Positions 26,152-35,492 of a stretch of 64,000 nt of DNA are shown piece by piece. This DNA comes from Ketobacter sp. GTDB lineage: Bacteria; Pseudomonadota; Gammaproteobacteria; Pseudomonadales; Ketobacteraceae. A program made the position numbers and the translations under genes. Below the pieces are notes generated by a model. It ran no database searches. It had not been told where the DNA came from and saw only the letters and a list, made by a program, of their open reading frames with translations. The number at the start of each line of letters is the position of its first letter. The first letter of the stretch is position 1. The stretch covers positions 1 to 64,000 of the forward strand of contig NZ_RCHN01000042.1 in assembly GCF_003671495.1 (NCBI RefSeq), read 5' to 3'.

Positions 26152-28068
26152 ATGTTGGCTAACAGCAGTATTCGTAAAAAACTCGTCACGGTTATGTTGC
26201 TGCTGGTGCTGTCGGTGCTGGTGATCCTGACCGTCTGGCAGGTCAGCACCCAAAAGGGCCTGCTGCAGGGGGAGCTGAACAAGCAGACCGATCTGCTGCT
26301 GGAGAATCTCAACAACCGGGCCCTGTTCCAGGCCGATCAGGTCAAACGCCAGGCGGAAGAGGAGATCGCCTCCTTCAACCTGTTTGAACTCACCAGCGCC
26401 CTGGTGGAAATCACCCGCACCAATGAGGAGCTGGAGTTCATTATCCTCACCGACCACGAACGCCGCATTGTGGTACACACCGCGGACTCCAGCCTGCAAC
26501 AGAAGATCTATTCCGACACGCTGTATCCCGACAGTCTGCAAATTCCCGTGTCCAATGGCGTCCCCCCCAGCGGCTCCGGCGCCGCCCTCAGCAATGCCCT
26601 GCAACAGGTCAGCGCCATCCTGTACCGGTTACCGGTAGAGGTGGGCAACCGCCAGTGGGGAGAATTGCTGCTGTCCTACTCCCTGAGCAACGTCAAGGAT
26701 GAGGTCGCCCGCTCCAGGCTGGACAACGCTGCAATCATCCAGGGCCACACCATCCGCTCCCTGCTGGCCGCCACCACCATTCTGCTGATTACTTTTGTGG
26801 TGATATCACGGCTGTCCAGCCGCCTGTCCGCCCCCATAATCCGGCTCACCGAGATGACCCAGCGCCTGGCGCAGGGGGATTTTTCCGTCGCCAGCCAGGG
26901 CCGCACCGAATCCAGCGACGAAGTAGGCGTACTGTCACGCCAGTTCTCCGAAATGGCCATCAACCTGGAAAAGGCGTACCACGATCTGGAGGAGTACAAC
27001 CTGTTGCTGGAACGCAAGGTCAACGAACGTACCCAGCAGCTGAACCTGCGCAACGAAGAACTGGTGAAGGCCATCAACGATCTGGAGGAAAGCCAGCAAC
27101 AGCTGGTCCACTCCGAAAAAATGGCGGCCCTGGGCCAGCTGGTGGCCAGTATCGCCCATGAAATCAACACACCGCTGGGGGCCATCCAGGCCTCTGCCGG
27201 CAACGCCACCAAATACTACACCGCCTATGCCAACAGCCTGGATATGCTGTTCCGCCTGGAGCGGGAATCCGATCAGCAACTGTTCCTGTGGCTGCTGCAT
27301 AATGCCCGCCCCATGGAATCCCTCACCACCCGGGAAGAGCGCGCCGCCAAGCGCAAGGCCGCCAAATTGCTGGACCAGCACGAAATCCAGCATTGCGCCG
27401 ACATCGCTGAAATGTTGATCGATATGGGGCTCTCGGACCAGGTCGAAGTGATGCTGCCCATGCTCAGCGGCCCCAAGTACTTCGAAGTGATCCAAAGCGC
27501 CCATCAGCTGACCGGCATCATGCGCAGCAACCAGACCATTTACAGCGCCACTGCCCGGGCATCCAAGATCGTGTTTGCCCTGAAGAGCTTCGCGCGCCAG
27601 GATCAGTTTGGGGAGAAACAGGAAAGTGACATCAACGAGGGCATCAATACCGTGCTGGTGCTCTACAGCGGCCTGTTGAAACAGGGCTGCGAAGTGGTCA
27701 AGGAATTTGAAGAACTGCCCCCACTGGATTGCCACGCGGACGAGTTGAACCAGGTTTGGACAAATTTGATCCACAATGCGTTGCAGGCAATGGATTATAA
27801 AGGCACCCTGACCCTGAGAACCCGCGTGGACCATTCAGGCACCTGTCCGCAAATCATTGTCCAGATTGCTGATACCGGCCACGGCATTCCCCTTGAGCTG
27901 CAACACCGGGTGTGGGAATCCTTTTTCACCACCAAGGAATCCGGCGAGGGCAGCGGCCTGGGGCTGGGGATCTGCCGAAGAATCGTGGAGAAACACGCCG
28001 GGCGATTGTTTTTTGAGAGCCAGCCCGGGCAGACCACATTTACCGTGGTTTTACCCCTGGCAGCTTGA
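26152..28068 (+). CDS. Membrane sensor histidine kinase with HAMP and enlarged dimerisation region
   Basis: The 638-residue kinase has a first membrane helix (about 12-30), a periplasmic sensor region of about 170 residues, a second helix (about 202-219), HAMP (about 220-275) and a coiled-coil. A HisKA-like segment carries H336 (SIAHEINTPLG). The HATPase has NLIHNALQAMDY, DTGHGIP and GSGLGLGI. Between the H box and the helix before the ATPase (about 345-475) lie some 90 more residues than usual, including a charged helix rich in Lys/Arg/Glu. It heads an operon with a lone receiver and a receiver-GGDEF protein, so its likely output is c-di-GMP. A possible leader ORF precedes it. Confidence 0.88.
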   Translation: MLANSSIRKKLVTVMLLLVLSVLVILTVWQVSTQKGLLQGELNKQTDLLLENLNNRALFQADQVKRQAEEEIASFNLFELTSALVEITRTNEELEFIILTDHERRIVVHTADSSLQQKIYSDTLYPDSLQIPVSNGVPPSGSGAALSNALQQVSAILYRLPVEVGNRQWGELLLSYSLSNVKDEVARSRLDNAAIIQGHTIRSLLAATTILLITFVVISRLSSRLSAPIIRLTEMTQRLAQGDFSVASQGRTESSDEVGVLSRQFSEMAINLEKAYHDLEEYNLLLERKVNERTQQLNLRNEELVKAINDLEESQQQLVHSEKMAALGQLVASIAHEINTPLGAIQASAGNATKYYTAYANSLDMLFRLERESDQQLFLWLLHNARPMESLTTREERAAKRKAAKLLDQHEIQHCADIAEMLIDMGLSDQVEVMLPMLSGPKYFEVIQSAHQLTGIMRSNQTIYSATARASKIVFALKSFARQDQFGEKQESDINEGINTVLVLYSGLLKQGCEVVKEFEELPPLDCHADELNQVWTNLIHNALQAMDYKGTLTLRTRVDHSGTCPQIIVQIADTGHGIPLELQHRVWESFFTTKESGEGSGLGLGICRRIVEKHAGRLFFESQPGQTTFTVVLPLAA

Positions 28069-28167
28069 TGCTGCTGGCAGCGCCGGATATCTGCTATAGT
28101 TGGAAAGAGGTTTTCCGGAAACAATCTGGCGCTACATTTTACCTATTGCATCCCAGGAACGTTGGCG

Positions 28168-28569
28168 TTGAATAAGTCCTATATAATCTGTGTTGACGAC
28201 GACCGCACCATACTCATGAGCCTACGGGCACAGCTGCGTCACTGGTACCATGACCAATACATTGTGGAAATTGCCGAAAGCGCCGAGGAAGGTCTGGAAC
28301 TGATCGAGGAACTGATCGAGGATGGCGAACACATCCGCGCTGTCATTTCCGATTGGCTGATGCCCGGCATGAAGGGAGACGAATTCCTGATTCTGGTTCA
28401 CCAGCGTTTCCCGGAACTCACCAAGATCATGCTGACCGGGCACGCCGACCCCGATGCCATCCGCCGGACCGAAGAGGAAGCCCGTCTCAGCTGCTGCATC
28501 AACAAGCCCTGGACCCAGGAAGACTTTTTCAGGGCACTGCCGCCCTCGCATAAGGAAGTCTCGTCATGA
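28168..28569 (+). CDS. Stand-alone receiver-domain response regulator
   Basis: This is a 133-residue single receiver domain with acidic pocket VDDD (10-12), phospho-acceptor D62 (SDWLMPG), the T/S switch in MLTGHAD and the conserved lysine in INKPW. It has no output domain. I chose TTG at 28168: the CAGGAAC site lies nine bases upstream, and the protein then starts MNKSYIICVDD, matching MNKPVIICVDD of the next gene. TTG at 28162 is too close to the ribosome binding site. The gene overlaps the GGDEF gene by four bases. It may relay or compete for phosphate from the upstream kinase. Confidence 0.88.
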   Translation: MNKSYIICVDDDRTILMSLRAQLRHWYHDQYIVEIAESAEEGLELIEELIEDGEHIRAVISDWLMPGMKGDEFLILVHQRFPELTKIMLTGHADPDAIRRTEEEARLSCCINKPWTQEDFFRALPPSHKEVSS

Positions 28570-30005
28570 ACAAGCCGGTCATAATCTGCGTTGATGATGA
28601 GAAAATAGTCCTGACCAGCCTGAAGAGCCAGTTACAGCATCATTTTGGCACCCAATACCAGATCGAGCTGGCGGAAAGCGCAGAGGAGACCCTGGAGCTG
28701 ATCGCAGAGCTCAAGGCTGAGCAACAGGCAGTGCCCCTGATCATCGCCGATTACGTCATGCCCGGCATGTACGGTGATGAGCTGCTGGTGCGGGTCAAGG
28801 AGCAACTGCCAGACACCCTTAGCATCATGCTCACCGGCCAGGCCACCGCCGATGCGGTGGGGGAAGCGGTCAACCGGGCCGGCCTGTTCCGCTACATTTC
28901 CAAACCCTGGCACGAAAAAGACTTTCTGCTCACCGTCTGCACCGCCCTCGACAGCTACCATCAAAAACTCGAAATTCAACGCCGCAGCCGCTTCCGTCAG
29001 GTACTGGCCAATGTCATCTCCCTGGCCCTGCGGGATGGTGATCTGTCGCAGCAACTGCATCACGCCCTGGATTCCCTGTTGGCGATCCCGGAACTGGGCG
29101 CGGCCTCCGCAGCGGTTTATCTGCTGGACCCCGCCACCGACCGACTGCAGCTGCAGATCAGCGCCGGCAACCAGGGGGCATTCAGCCCGCACCTGCCACT
29201 ATCCGGTGACCAGCACGGCTGCCAGTTTTTCCAGCCCCTCACCTATCAGGGTCACACTATGGGCGCCCTGGGCATCATCAACAACGACGGGGTCCAGACC
29301 TGCCCGGAGCTGCCCGAGCTGCTGACGTCCTATGGCGAGGCCCTCGCCGGCATCATCCAGCTCAAGCAGTATCACGAGGCCCTGGAGCGCCATAACGCCG
29401 AGCTGGAGGAAACCGTCAAGCGGCGGACCCAGGACCTGCAAACGGCCCTGGACCAACAGGCCAAACTCAATAACATTTTGCTGGAGGCCAATCGCAAACT
29501 GGACTTCTATGCGTCCATGGACAGCCTGACCTCGCTCTACAACCGCCGTTTCTTTATGAAACTGGCCAATTCCGAAGTGGAACGGGCCAAACGTTACCAG
29601 CACCCTGTAACCTTCATGATGCTGGACCTGGATCACTTCAAGAACATCAACGACCAGTATGGTCACCTCGCCGGCGATCATGTGCTGGAACGCATCTCCC
29701 ATTTACTTACGGATGAGTCCCGTGAAGCGGACATCATCGGCCGCCTCGGCGGTGAAGAGTTTGCAATCCTGTCACCCGAAAGCACCATGCAGCAGGCTTC
29801 ACTGATGGCGGAACGCATTCGTGACCGGATTTTACAGGAATCCTTCGAATTTGAAGGTCAGCACATTCATGTCACCGTGAGCATCGGCATATCCGAAGTG
29901 GATGTGAATGAAGAACACATCGAATCCGCCATGAACCGGGCCGACAAAGCACTCTATAAATCCAAAGGCACCGGGCGCAATCTGGTTTCCATTGCCGGTC
30001 TGTAA
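28566..30005 (+). CDS. Response regulator with GGDEF diguanylate cyclase domain
   Basis: The 479 residues comprise an N-terminal receiver (D62 in ADYVMPG), a middle GAF-like region (about 145-270), a coiled-coil (about 272-315) and a GGDEF domain. The active-site motif is GGEEF (395-399). An RxxD product-inhibition site (R386-E-A-D389) sits five residues before it, so it should be an active, feedback-controlled diguanylate cyclase making c-di-GMP. The receiver is clearly paralogous to the preceding lone receiver. It overlaps that gene by ATGA and is the last gene of the kinase operon. Confidence 0.92.
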   Translation: MNKPVIICVDDEKIVLTSLKSQLQHHFGTQYQIELAESAEETLELIAELKAEQQAVPLIIADYVMPGMYGDELLVRVKEQLPDTLSIMLTGQATADAVGEAVNRAGLFRYISKPWHEKDFLLTVCTALDSYHQKLEIQRRSRFRQVLANVISLALRDGDLSQQLHHALDSLLAIPELGAASAAVYLLDPATDRLQLQISAGNQGAFSPHLPLSGDQHGCQFFQPLTYQGHTMGALGIINNDGVQTCPELPELLTSYGEALAGIIQLKQYHEALERHNAELEETVKRRTQDLQTALDQQAKLNNILLEANRKLDFYASMDSLTSLYNRRFFMKLANSEVERAKRYQHPVTFMMLDLDHFKNINDQYGHLAGDHVLERISHLLTDESREADIIGRLGGEEFAILSPESTMQQASLMAERIRDRILQESFEFEGQHIHVTVSIGISEVDVNEEHIESAMNRADKALYKSKGTGRNLVSIAGL

Positions 30006-30102
30006 CACGAATACTCTGGTTTTTTCCAAACAGTTGATTAAGGTGAACAGGGCTGGAACGCACTGACGCCGCCATCAACAAAAACAAGGAAGGAAAAAAC
30101 AC

Positions 30103-31833
30103 ATGGACCGTAGCAACACAGGACGCCTGCGTCCGATCACCCTGGCTCTCTCCCTCTCGTTACTACTCTGCACATCCCTGCTCACCGGCTGCAAAGCCCC
30201 CAATGTGGCGGACACCGAGCTCGGCAAGGCTCAGGGGACATTCCATTTTGAGCAGCGCACCATCGAATGGAAGGGCATCCCCTACGCCCAAGCTCCCACC
30301 GGGGAACGACGCTGGCAGGCACCGCAGCCCCCGACTCCCTGGGAAGGCACTCTCAAAGCCCGTGAATTCAGTCAGGCCTGTATGCAATTGGGCAGCATGT
30401 ACGGACCCGGGCCAGACGGCTACAGCCAGGATCTGTCCCTGCGGGACACATTCAACCAGCCCATCGGCAGCGAAGACTGTTTGTATCTCAATATTCAACG
30501 CCCCCTGAATTTCAAACAGAAACTGCCGGTGGTGGTGTACCTCCATGGGGGCAGTCACGTGTTCGGGGCCGGCTCGCTCTATGACGGCAGCACCCTGGTC
30601 CAGCACGGGGTGGTGTTCGTGAGCCTGAACTACCGACTGGGACTGTTGGGCTGGTTACATCATCCGGCGCTGCACAGCACCGAGGCCTCACCTTCCAACT
30701 CCGGGAACTTCGGCACCCTCGACATCCTGCAGGCACTCACCTTCATCAAAAGCAACATCGCGGCCTTTGGTGGTGACCCGGACAACATCACCCTGGTGGG
30801 CCAATCGGCGGGTGCCTCCCACGTGTTCAGCATGATGGTTTCCCCCCTGAACCATGACCTGTTCCAGCGGGCGGTGATGATGAGCCCCGGTCTGCTCAAC
30901 CAAACCCCGGCAACCGGGCTGGCCTTCGCCAACGGTCTGTTGCAGACCCTGGTGATCCTGAACGGCCTGGCCCCTGACCCGGAGTCTGCCGCCACCTTCC
31001 TGGCCGCCCAGGACAGCGCCTGGATTCAGAGCTTCCTCTACGGTCAAAGCGCCATCACCCTGCTCAACGCCACCACCATGGTGCCCGAACTGCTGATTCC
31101 CCCCGCCGTGTTCCTGGATGGAGAAGTGCAGCCGGTCGATCCCTATGGCGCCGTGGCCACCGGCCAGTTCCTGAATGTTCCCCTGATCATGGGCATCACC
31201 CGGGAGGAAGGCAAACTGTTCACCCAGAATGGCATGATCATCGACAGCTCAACCCTGTGGACCCATATGCTGGAATTCGACGCCAACCAACCGGAAAACA
31301 CCCCGCTGGCGCTGGAAGACGTCATCGCGCCGGAGCTGTTGCCTGCGGAGCGGGCACAACAGGGGCACTGCGGCGCCACGGATTTTGTGATGGGAGGCTA
31401 CAACGACTTTGCCAATCTGTGCGGCGCCCGGGCCACCACTGCTCTGTTCCGCTACCTGCAGAACGACGTGCTGCTGCCGCTGCTGTCCAGCCAGCAATCA
31501 CAGCTTTATGCCTATGAATGGGCCTGGAACCAGCAACCGTTCCCCTGGAATGTCATTCACGGGTCTGCCCACGGGGGTGATATTGGTTTCATATTGGGTG
31601 GCTTCGACGCCGCTATCTTCGCCAACGGTTACAGCGAGCAAAACGCCCCGGGGCGCCTGGCGCTGTCATCCGCCATGGTGAAGTCCCTGGCCCGTTTCGC
31701 CCGCAACGGCGATCCCAATCACAGCACGTTGGGTGATGATTGGCTGAACTGGTCCCCATTGCCCAACAGTGCTAAACGGCTGCTCCTGGATGCGGACGAC
31801 CTGGAACCGCACATCGAAATGCAGTTCCAATAG
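30103..31833 (+). CDS. Carboxylesterase type B family lipoprotein
   Basis: This 576-residue alpha/beta hydrolase has a lipoprotein signal (LLLCTSLLTGC, lipobox Cys at about 29). Family marks are SEDCLYLNIQRP, VVVYLHGGSHVFG for the oxyanion hole, the nucleophile serine in GQSAGAS, and a late His in IHGSAHGGDIGF. Such enzymes hydrolyse carboxylic esters; the substrate is unknown. It is probably anchored to a membrane facing the periplasm. A strong AAGGAAGG ribosome binding site precedes the ATG. It lies 97 bases after the diguanylate cyclase gene in the same direction, and a hairpin terminator follows. Confidence 0.88.
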   Translation: MDRSNTGRLRPITLALSLSLLLCTSLLTGCKAPNVADTELGKAQGTFHFEQRTIEWKGIPYAQAPTGERRWQAPQPPTPWEGTLKAREFSQACMQLGSMYGPGPDGYSQDLSLRDTFNQPIGSEDCLYLNIQRPLNFKQKLPVVVYLHGGSHVFGAGSLYDGSTLVQHGVVFVSLNYRLGLLGWLHHPALHSTEASPSNSGNFGTLDILQALTFIKSNIAAFGGDPDNITLVGQSAGASHVFSMMVSPLNHDLFQRAVMMSPGLLNQTPATGLAFANGLLQTLVILNGLAPDPESAATFLAAQDSAWIQSFLYGQSAITLLNATTMVPELLIPPAVFLDGEVQPVDPYGAVATGQFLNVPLIMGITREEGKLFTQNGMIIDSSTLWTHMLEFDANQPENTPLALEDVIAPELLPAERAQQGHCGATDFVMGGYNDFANLCGARATTALFRYLQNDVLLPLLSSQQSQLYAYEWAWNQQPFPWNVIHGSAHGGDIGFILGGFDAAIFANGYSEQNAPGRLALSSAMVKSLARFARNGDPNHSTLGDDWLNWSPLPNSAKRLLLDADDLEPHIEMQFQ

Positions 31834-31877
31834 AAACGCACACGGGAGAAACGCACACGGGTTCCCCATTCGCAGAC

Positions 31878-31907
31878 ACAAAAAACCCCGCCATGGCGGG
31901 GTTCTTT
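31878..31907. terminator. Bidirectional intrinsic terminator between esterase and folE2
   Basis: A 9-bp stem AACCCCGCC/GGCGGGGTT with an AT loop (31884-31903) is flanked by an A run on the left and a T-rich tract on the right. The U tract is better on the minus strand (six T), so it mainly serves folE2, and secondarily the esterase gene. Confidence 0.75.
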
Positions 31908-31956
31908 CCAATCTCGGCCTTAGGCAAATGGCGGCCTTGGGCTGGATTTACAGCGC

Positions 31957-32913
31957 TTACGGAATTGGCAGGTAGCCACCTTCCAGGCCTTTGGTGACGA
32001 TGGCCACGGCGTTGTGGGCATGCAGACTTTCCAGGTGGTTTACCCGCACCCAGAAATCCTGATAGGACACCTGCTCGTTCAATGCCGCCTGAATTTTACG
32101 GGCCGCGTCTTCACAGAACATCAGGTTCTGGCCGTTCAACAGCGCGAATTCCTGCTCGTCCTCACGCTTCACAGCAGTCTGCACCGGCGTTTTGAGCGCG
32201 CCTTCCACCACGTCAATCAGCTCTTCCAGGGGAAAACTGTCGGTATCATCCGACAGCCGCACTTTGATCTCGGCGATGCTGCGCTGGCTGTGGGGCGTGG
32301 CCACGATCCCCTGCTCCGTACCCAGCCAACCATAAACTTCATCGGCCGACACCTGCTGGTCTGCACCGAAGTCCTCGCGGAACTGTTTCTGGATCAGCTG
32401 ACGCGCCAGAGCGGCAGAACAGGGGCAAGTGGAGGAATAGGGGATTTCCACCCGCAGTTCGAAATGAAAGCCATCAGGGTCTTCGGTAGCGATGATGCGG
32501 GACGGATAAGCCTTCCAGCCACTGAACTCACTCTTCAGGGCCGGACGGCGGGACAAAAAGTCAAAACGAAAATCCACAAACGCCTGGTCGCTGAGTCCCT
32601 CGTGGGATTCCAGGAAGCGAGCCAACACATCCCGCAGGCTGCTGGCAGTCAGGGTCTGGCTGCACAATTCATCCAGCAACAGATACAGGCGGGACATGTG
32701 AATGCCCTTCGCCTCAGGATTGATCAGGTTCACATAGGCCTGGGCCTTGGCCACAGCATGGGCCACGCCACCATTACGCGTCGGGATGGACAGGGGAACT
32801 TCGATTTCGCTCATGCCCACCCAATCCAGCAGGCCCGGGGCCTTGGGCTGGGAAACGGCGGCGATGTCAGGCATTGATTTACTGCCCATTACTGATAAAT
32901 CCAAAAATTTCAT
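31957..32913 (-). CDS. folE2: GTP cyclohydrolase FolE2 (type IB)
   Basis: FolE2 converts GTP to dihydroneopterin triphosphate, the first step to folate and queuosine. It can work without zinc, unlike FolE. Family marks are the active-site Cys in [12 protein letters not shown] and [13 protein letters not shown] near the C-terminus. I chose ATG 32913 (318 residues), with GGAGGA 13 bases upstream. In-frame ATGs at [11 protein letters not shown] and MPDIAA are also plausible, as family members often start close to MPDIA. A longer TTG start at 32982 is unlikely. No Zur-type operator was recognised upstream. The product may feed the QueD-like protein at 14.8 kb. Confidence 0.93.
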   Translation of the reverse strand: MKFLDLSVMGSKSMPDIAAVSQPKAPGLLDWVGMSEIEVPLSIPTRNGGVAHAVAKAQAYVNLINPEAKGIHMSRLYLLLDELCSQTLTASSLRDVLARFLESHEGLSDQAFVDFRFDFLSRRPALKSEFSGWKAYPSRIIATEDPDGFHFELRVEIPYSSTCPCSAALARQLIQKQFREDFGADQQVSADEVYGWLGTEQGIVATPHSQRSIAEIKVRLSDDTDSFPLEELIDVVEGALKTPVQTAVKREDEQEFALLNGQNLMFCEDAARKIQAALNEQVSYQDFWVRVNHLESLHAHNAVAIVTKGLEGGYLPIP

Positions 32914-33272
32914 GATGTAAGAGGACTCCTCCAAGCATAGGCCCTGATACGTTGGTTGTAACAGTTTACTGCGCTCGGACAATTAACCCATACGGTTACG
33001 CTCATGACAAGCGGCTAAAATGACGCGGGATTCTATAACAAACTGACGATATTCTGAAATTTACCTGATCATATCCCCACCACAACTAAGGCTTAATTTT
33101 ATAAACCCCTTAAAAATCAGGCCATTGGACAAAATCTGGATTTGGCAGCATGATAGTAAAATCGGTGTATGTTGATAGACAATTTTGATCAAAACAATGT
33201 GAAAATTGCCACACATAACCTACTAATTCAGTCGGAAATAGACCACAAAAACAATAATCAAGGAGATTCCCC
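32914..33272. other. AT-rich divergent intergenic region folE2/membrane protein
   Basis: About 360 bases separate these divergent genes. The stretch is distinctly AT-rich and holds a 12-bp palindrome TTTTGATCAAAA (33183-33194). I found no convincing pair of promoter boxes, no RNA gene and no ORF with a good ribosome binding site. It presumably holds both promoters. Confidence 0.5.
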
Positions 33273-34022
33273 ATGCAGCCCGACCCCACCCCAACCCCTT
33301 ACGGTGCTCCCGAAGCCTCACTGCGAGGCGTTCCCGCCGGCCCCGTGCAGTCAGAAACCGTCCCGGCAGGCAACGGCGTAAACTGGGTCACCGACGCCTG
33401 GGCTCTGTTTAAGAAGGCGCCCGGGATGATGATCGTGCTGTGGATCATCCTGATGGTGATCGTCACTGCCGCCAACATGGTGCCGTTATTGGGTCAGCTG
33501 ATCACTCCCGCCCTGATGGCTGGCTTCATGCTCGCCCTGGCGCAACTGGAACAGGCCGGTGAATTGCGGCTGGAGACCCTGTTTGAGGGGTTCAAAAGCC
33601 ACGCGGCTCCTCTGCTGTTACTGGGTGCAATTTTCCTGCTGGCCATCTTTGTGCTGGTGGTGGTCTGTGGCCTGTTCGTGGCGGTTGCCCTGAACGCCAT
33701 GGGCAGCGGCTCGGGGGCAGGTACGGTGCTGGGCGCCCTGATGCTGATTCTGCTGGGCTTCACCAGCCTATTGCTGGTGGTCTTTGCCATGTGGTGGGCC
33801 CCCTGCCTGGTGGTCTTCAACCAGCAGACCCCGGTAGCGGCATTGAAGCAATCCATCGAGGCGATTTTCCGCAACCTGCTGTCCAGCCTCGTGTACACCC
33901 TGGTGTTGCTGGTTCTCTATCTGGGTGTGGTGGTGACACTGGGTCTTGGCATACTGGTGGTTGGCCCCCTGATCATAGTGAGCGCTTACACCAGCTATAA
34001 GGACATCTTTCGGCCGGTGTAA
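33273..34022 (+). CDS. BPSS1780-like multi-pass membrane protein
   Basis: The 249-residue inner membrane protein has a proline-rich cytosolic N-terminus of about 40 residues. About six hydrophobic helices follow (roughly 55-75, 78-95, 110-140, 150-178, 205-225 and 228-245), with the short motif WWAPCLVVF and the WALFKKAPGMMIVLW entry. This pattern fits the BPSS1780/DUF2189-like family of unknown function. AAGGAG lies eight bases before the ATG. It stands alone with an AT-rich upstream region. Confidence 0.7.
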   Translation: MQPDPTPTPYGAPEASLRGVPAGPVQSETVPAGNGVNWVTDAWALFKKAPGMMIVLWIILMVIVTAANMVPLLGQLITPALMAGFMLALAQLEQAGELRLETLFEGFKSHAAPLLLLGAIFLLAIFVLVVVCGLFVAVALNAMGSGSGAGTVLGALMLILLGFTSLLLVVFAMWWAPCLVVFNQQTPVAALKQSIEAIFRNLLSSLVYTLVLLVLYLGVVVTLGLGILVVGPLIIVSAYTSYKDIFRPV

Positions 34023-34111
34023 CGGGAAATTACACAAGCACAACAAATCTGTTCATCTGTTTGTGGTTCCATTGTCTACCTTAAATGTGGACCAATTAAC
34101 ACAATTTGATC

Positions 34112-34753
34112 ATGTTTCGAGCAGTATTACTTTCACTCATCCTGTGGGTCCCTGCCAGCCTGATGGCAGACCCACTGTTTGATCAGGCCGCCCGCCATTA
34201 CGGCATCAAACCGGCGCTGCTGCATTCCATTGCCGAAATGGAATCCCAGCTTCACCCCTGGGCGGTGAACCTGAACTGGGAGGGTTTCAAGCCCCGCAGC
34301 CGGGAAGATGCCATCGAGCTGGTGCAGGCAGCAGAGCAGCGCCCCTGGCTGCTACGGCTGGACTACCCGGACACCGCCCAGCGGCTGTTCTTTGCCAGCC
34401 GGGAAGACGCCCGGAAGGCCCTGGAGCACACCAAAGCCAATGCCGCCCTGCTGGGCATCAATCGCCCCTCTGACTGGGAAATCCGCAAACTGGATACCCG
34501 CAGCGTGGACATCGGGCTGATGCAGATCAACTGGAAGTTCCACGGTCGCCATTTCGACTCCCTGGACCAACTGTTCGAGCCGCAGGTGAATATCACCTAC
34601 GCCGCCAAATACCTGAAAAAACTGCTGGCACGGCACGGCTCCACCGAGCGGGCGGTGGCGTTTTACCACAGCAACACCCAACGCTATCAGTCCCAGTACC
34701 TGAAATTATTCCGCCCCATTTATCAAAAACAGCTTTTACTGGCCCGCCGCTAG
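34112..34753 (+). CDS. Lytic transglycosylase (SLT domain), exported
   Basis: The 213-residue exported protein has a signal peptide (FRAVLLSLILWVPASLMA) and a C-terminal lysozyme-like SLT domain. The catalytic Glu candidate is in LLHSIAEMESQLHP, followed by the family's GLMQIN motif (DIGLMQINWKFHG) and YAAKYLKKLL. Such enzymes cleave peptidoglycan glycan chains to leave anhydro-muramic ends. Small proteins of this type often assist assembly of pili, flagella or secretion systems; no such cluster is next to it. An upstream TTG (34106) is an alternative start. No clear ribosome binding site is visible. Confidence 0.85.
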   Translation: MFRAVLLSLILWVPASLMADPLFDQAARHYGIKPALLHSIAEMESQLHPWAVNLNWEGFKPRSREDAIELVQAAEQRPWLLRLDYPDTAQRLFFASREDARKALEHTKANAALLGINRPSDWEIRKLDTRSVDIGLMQINWKFHGRHFDSLDQLFEPQVNITYAAKYLKKLLARHGSTERAVAFYHSNTQRYQSQYLKLFRPIYQKQLLLARR

Positions 34754-34868
34754 TGATTTCCACCTTATTCGCTTAATGTGTTCCCGTTCAGTGTCTATAT
34801 TTATAAGGCTGTGACGCCTCACAGCCGTGGACCAACCAATCCGTTGATCATCAATTTTGGGAGCAGGC

Positions 34869-35456
34869 ATGTCGGGCACAATCATTACCTTGATCATCAT
34901 CGCCGTGGTGGTGGTCTACGCCATTACCATCTACAACAAACTGGTGGCGCTGAAAAACCGCTTCAAGAACGCGTTTGCGCAGATCGACGTACAACTGCAG
35001 CGCCGCTATGACTTGATCCCCAATCTGGTGGAAACCGCCAGGAAATATATGGAACATGAACGGGAGACACTGACCGCTGTCATCGAAGCCCGCAATGAAG
35101 CGGCCGCTGCCGCCAAGGCCGCCGCCAGCCACCCGGATGACGGCAAAGCGGTGCGCACCCTGGGTGGGGCCGAATCCCTGCTGGGTGGCGCCCTGGGAAA
35201 GTTTTTCGCCCTGTCCGAGAATTATCCGGACCTGAAAGCCAACACCACCATGACCCAGTTGATGGAAGAGCTCTCTTCCACCGAGAACCGGGTGGCGTTC
35301 GCCCGCCAGGCCTTCAACGACGCCGTGATGGAATACAATACCTATCGGGAACAGTTCCCCAACAGCCTGGTGGCCGGCGGCCGCTTCCAGCCCGCTGAAC
35401 TGCTGGAAATTGAGGATCAGGCAGCCCGCAAAGGCGTTAAAGTCTCCTTTTCGTAA
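34869..35456 (+). CDS. lemA: LemA family protein
   Basis: The 195-residue protein has one N-terminal membrane helix (IITLIIIAVVVVYAITIY) and a helical LemA domain (KNRFKNAFAQIDVQLQRR, YDLIPNLVE, FNDAVMEYNT). The helix places it in the inner membrane with the N-terminus outside and the bundle inside, or the reverse; this is not settled for the family. LemA genes commonly sit beside M48 metalloprotease genes, as here. ATG 34869 has GGGAG ten bases upstream; an in-frame TTG at 34857 is less likely. The protease gene follows after 36 bases. Confidence 0.92.
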   Translation: MSGTIITLIIIAVVVVYAITIYNKLVALKNRFKNAFAQIDVQLQRRYDLIPNLVETARKYMEHERETLTAVIEARNEAAAAAKAAASHPDDGKAVRTLGGAESLLGGALGKFFALSENYPDLKANTTMTQLMEELSSTENRVAFARQAFNDAVMEYNTYREQFPNSLVAGGRFQPAELLEIEDQAARKGVKVSFS

Positions 35457-35492
35457 CCGTTTCCTTTGACTGAACGCCGTTAACGGGTTGCC

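Noticed and set aside
32914-33060. Zur operator upstream of folE2
   Set aside because: Only a TATAACA half-site is visible, with no paired half.
33183-33194. TTTTGATCAAAA as an FNR/Anr box
   Set aside because: The FNR/Anr rule needs TTGAT-N4-ATCAA; the halves here are fused without the spacer.
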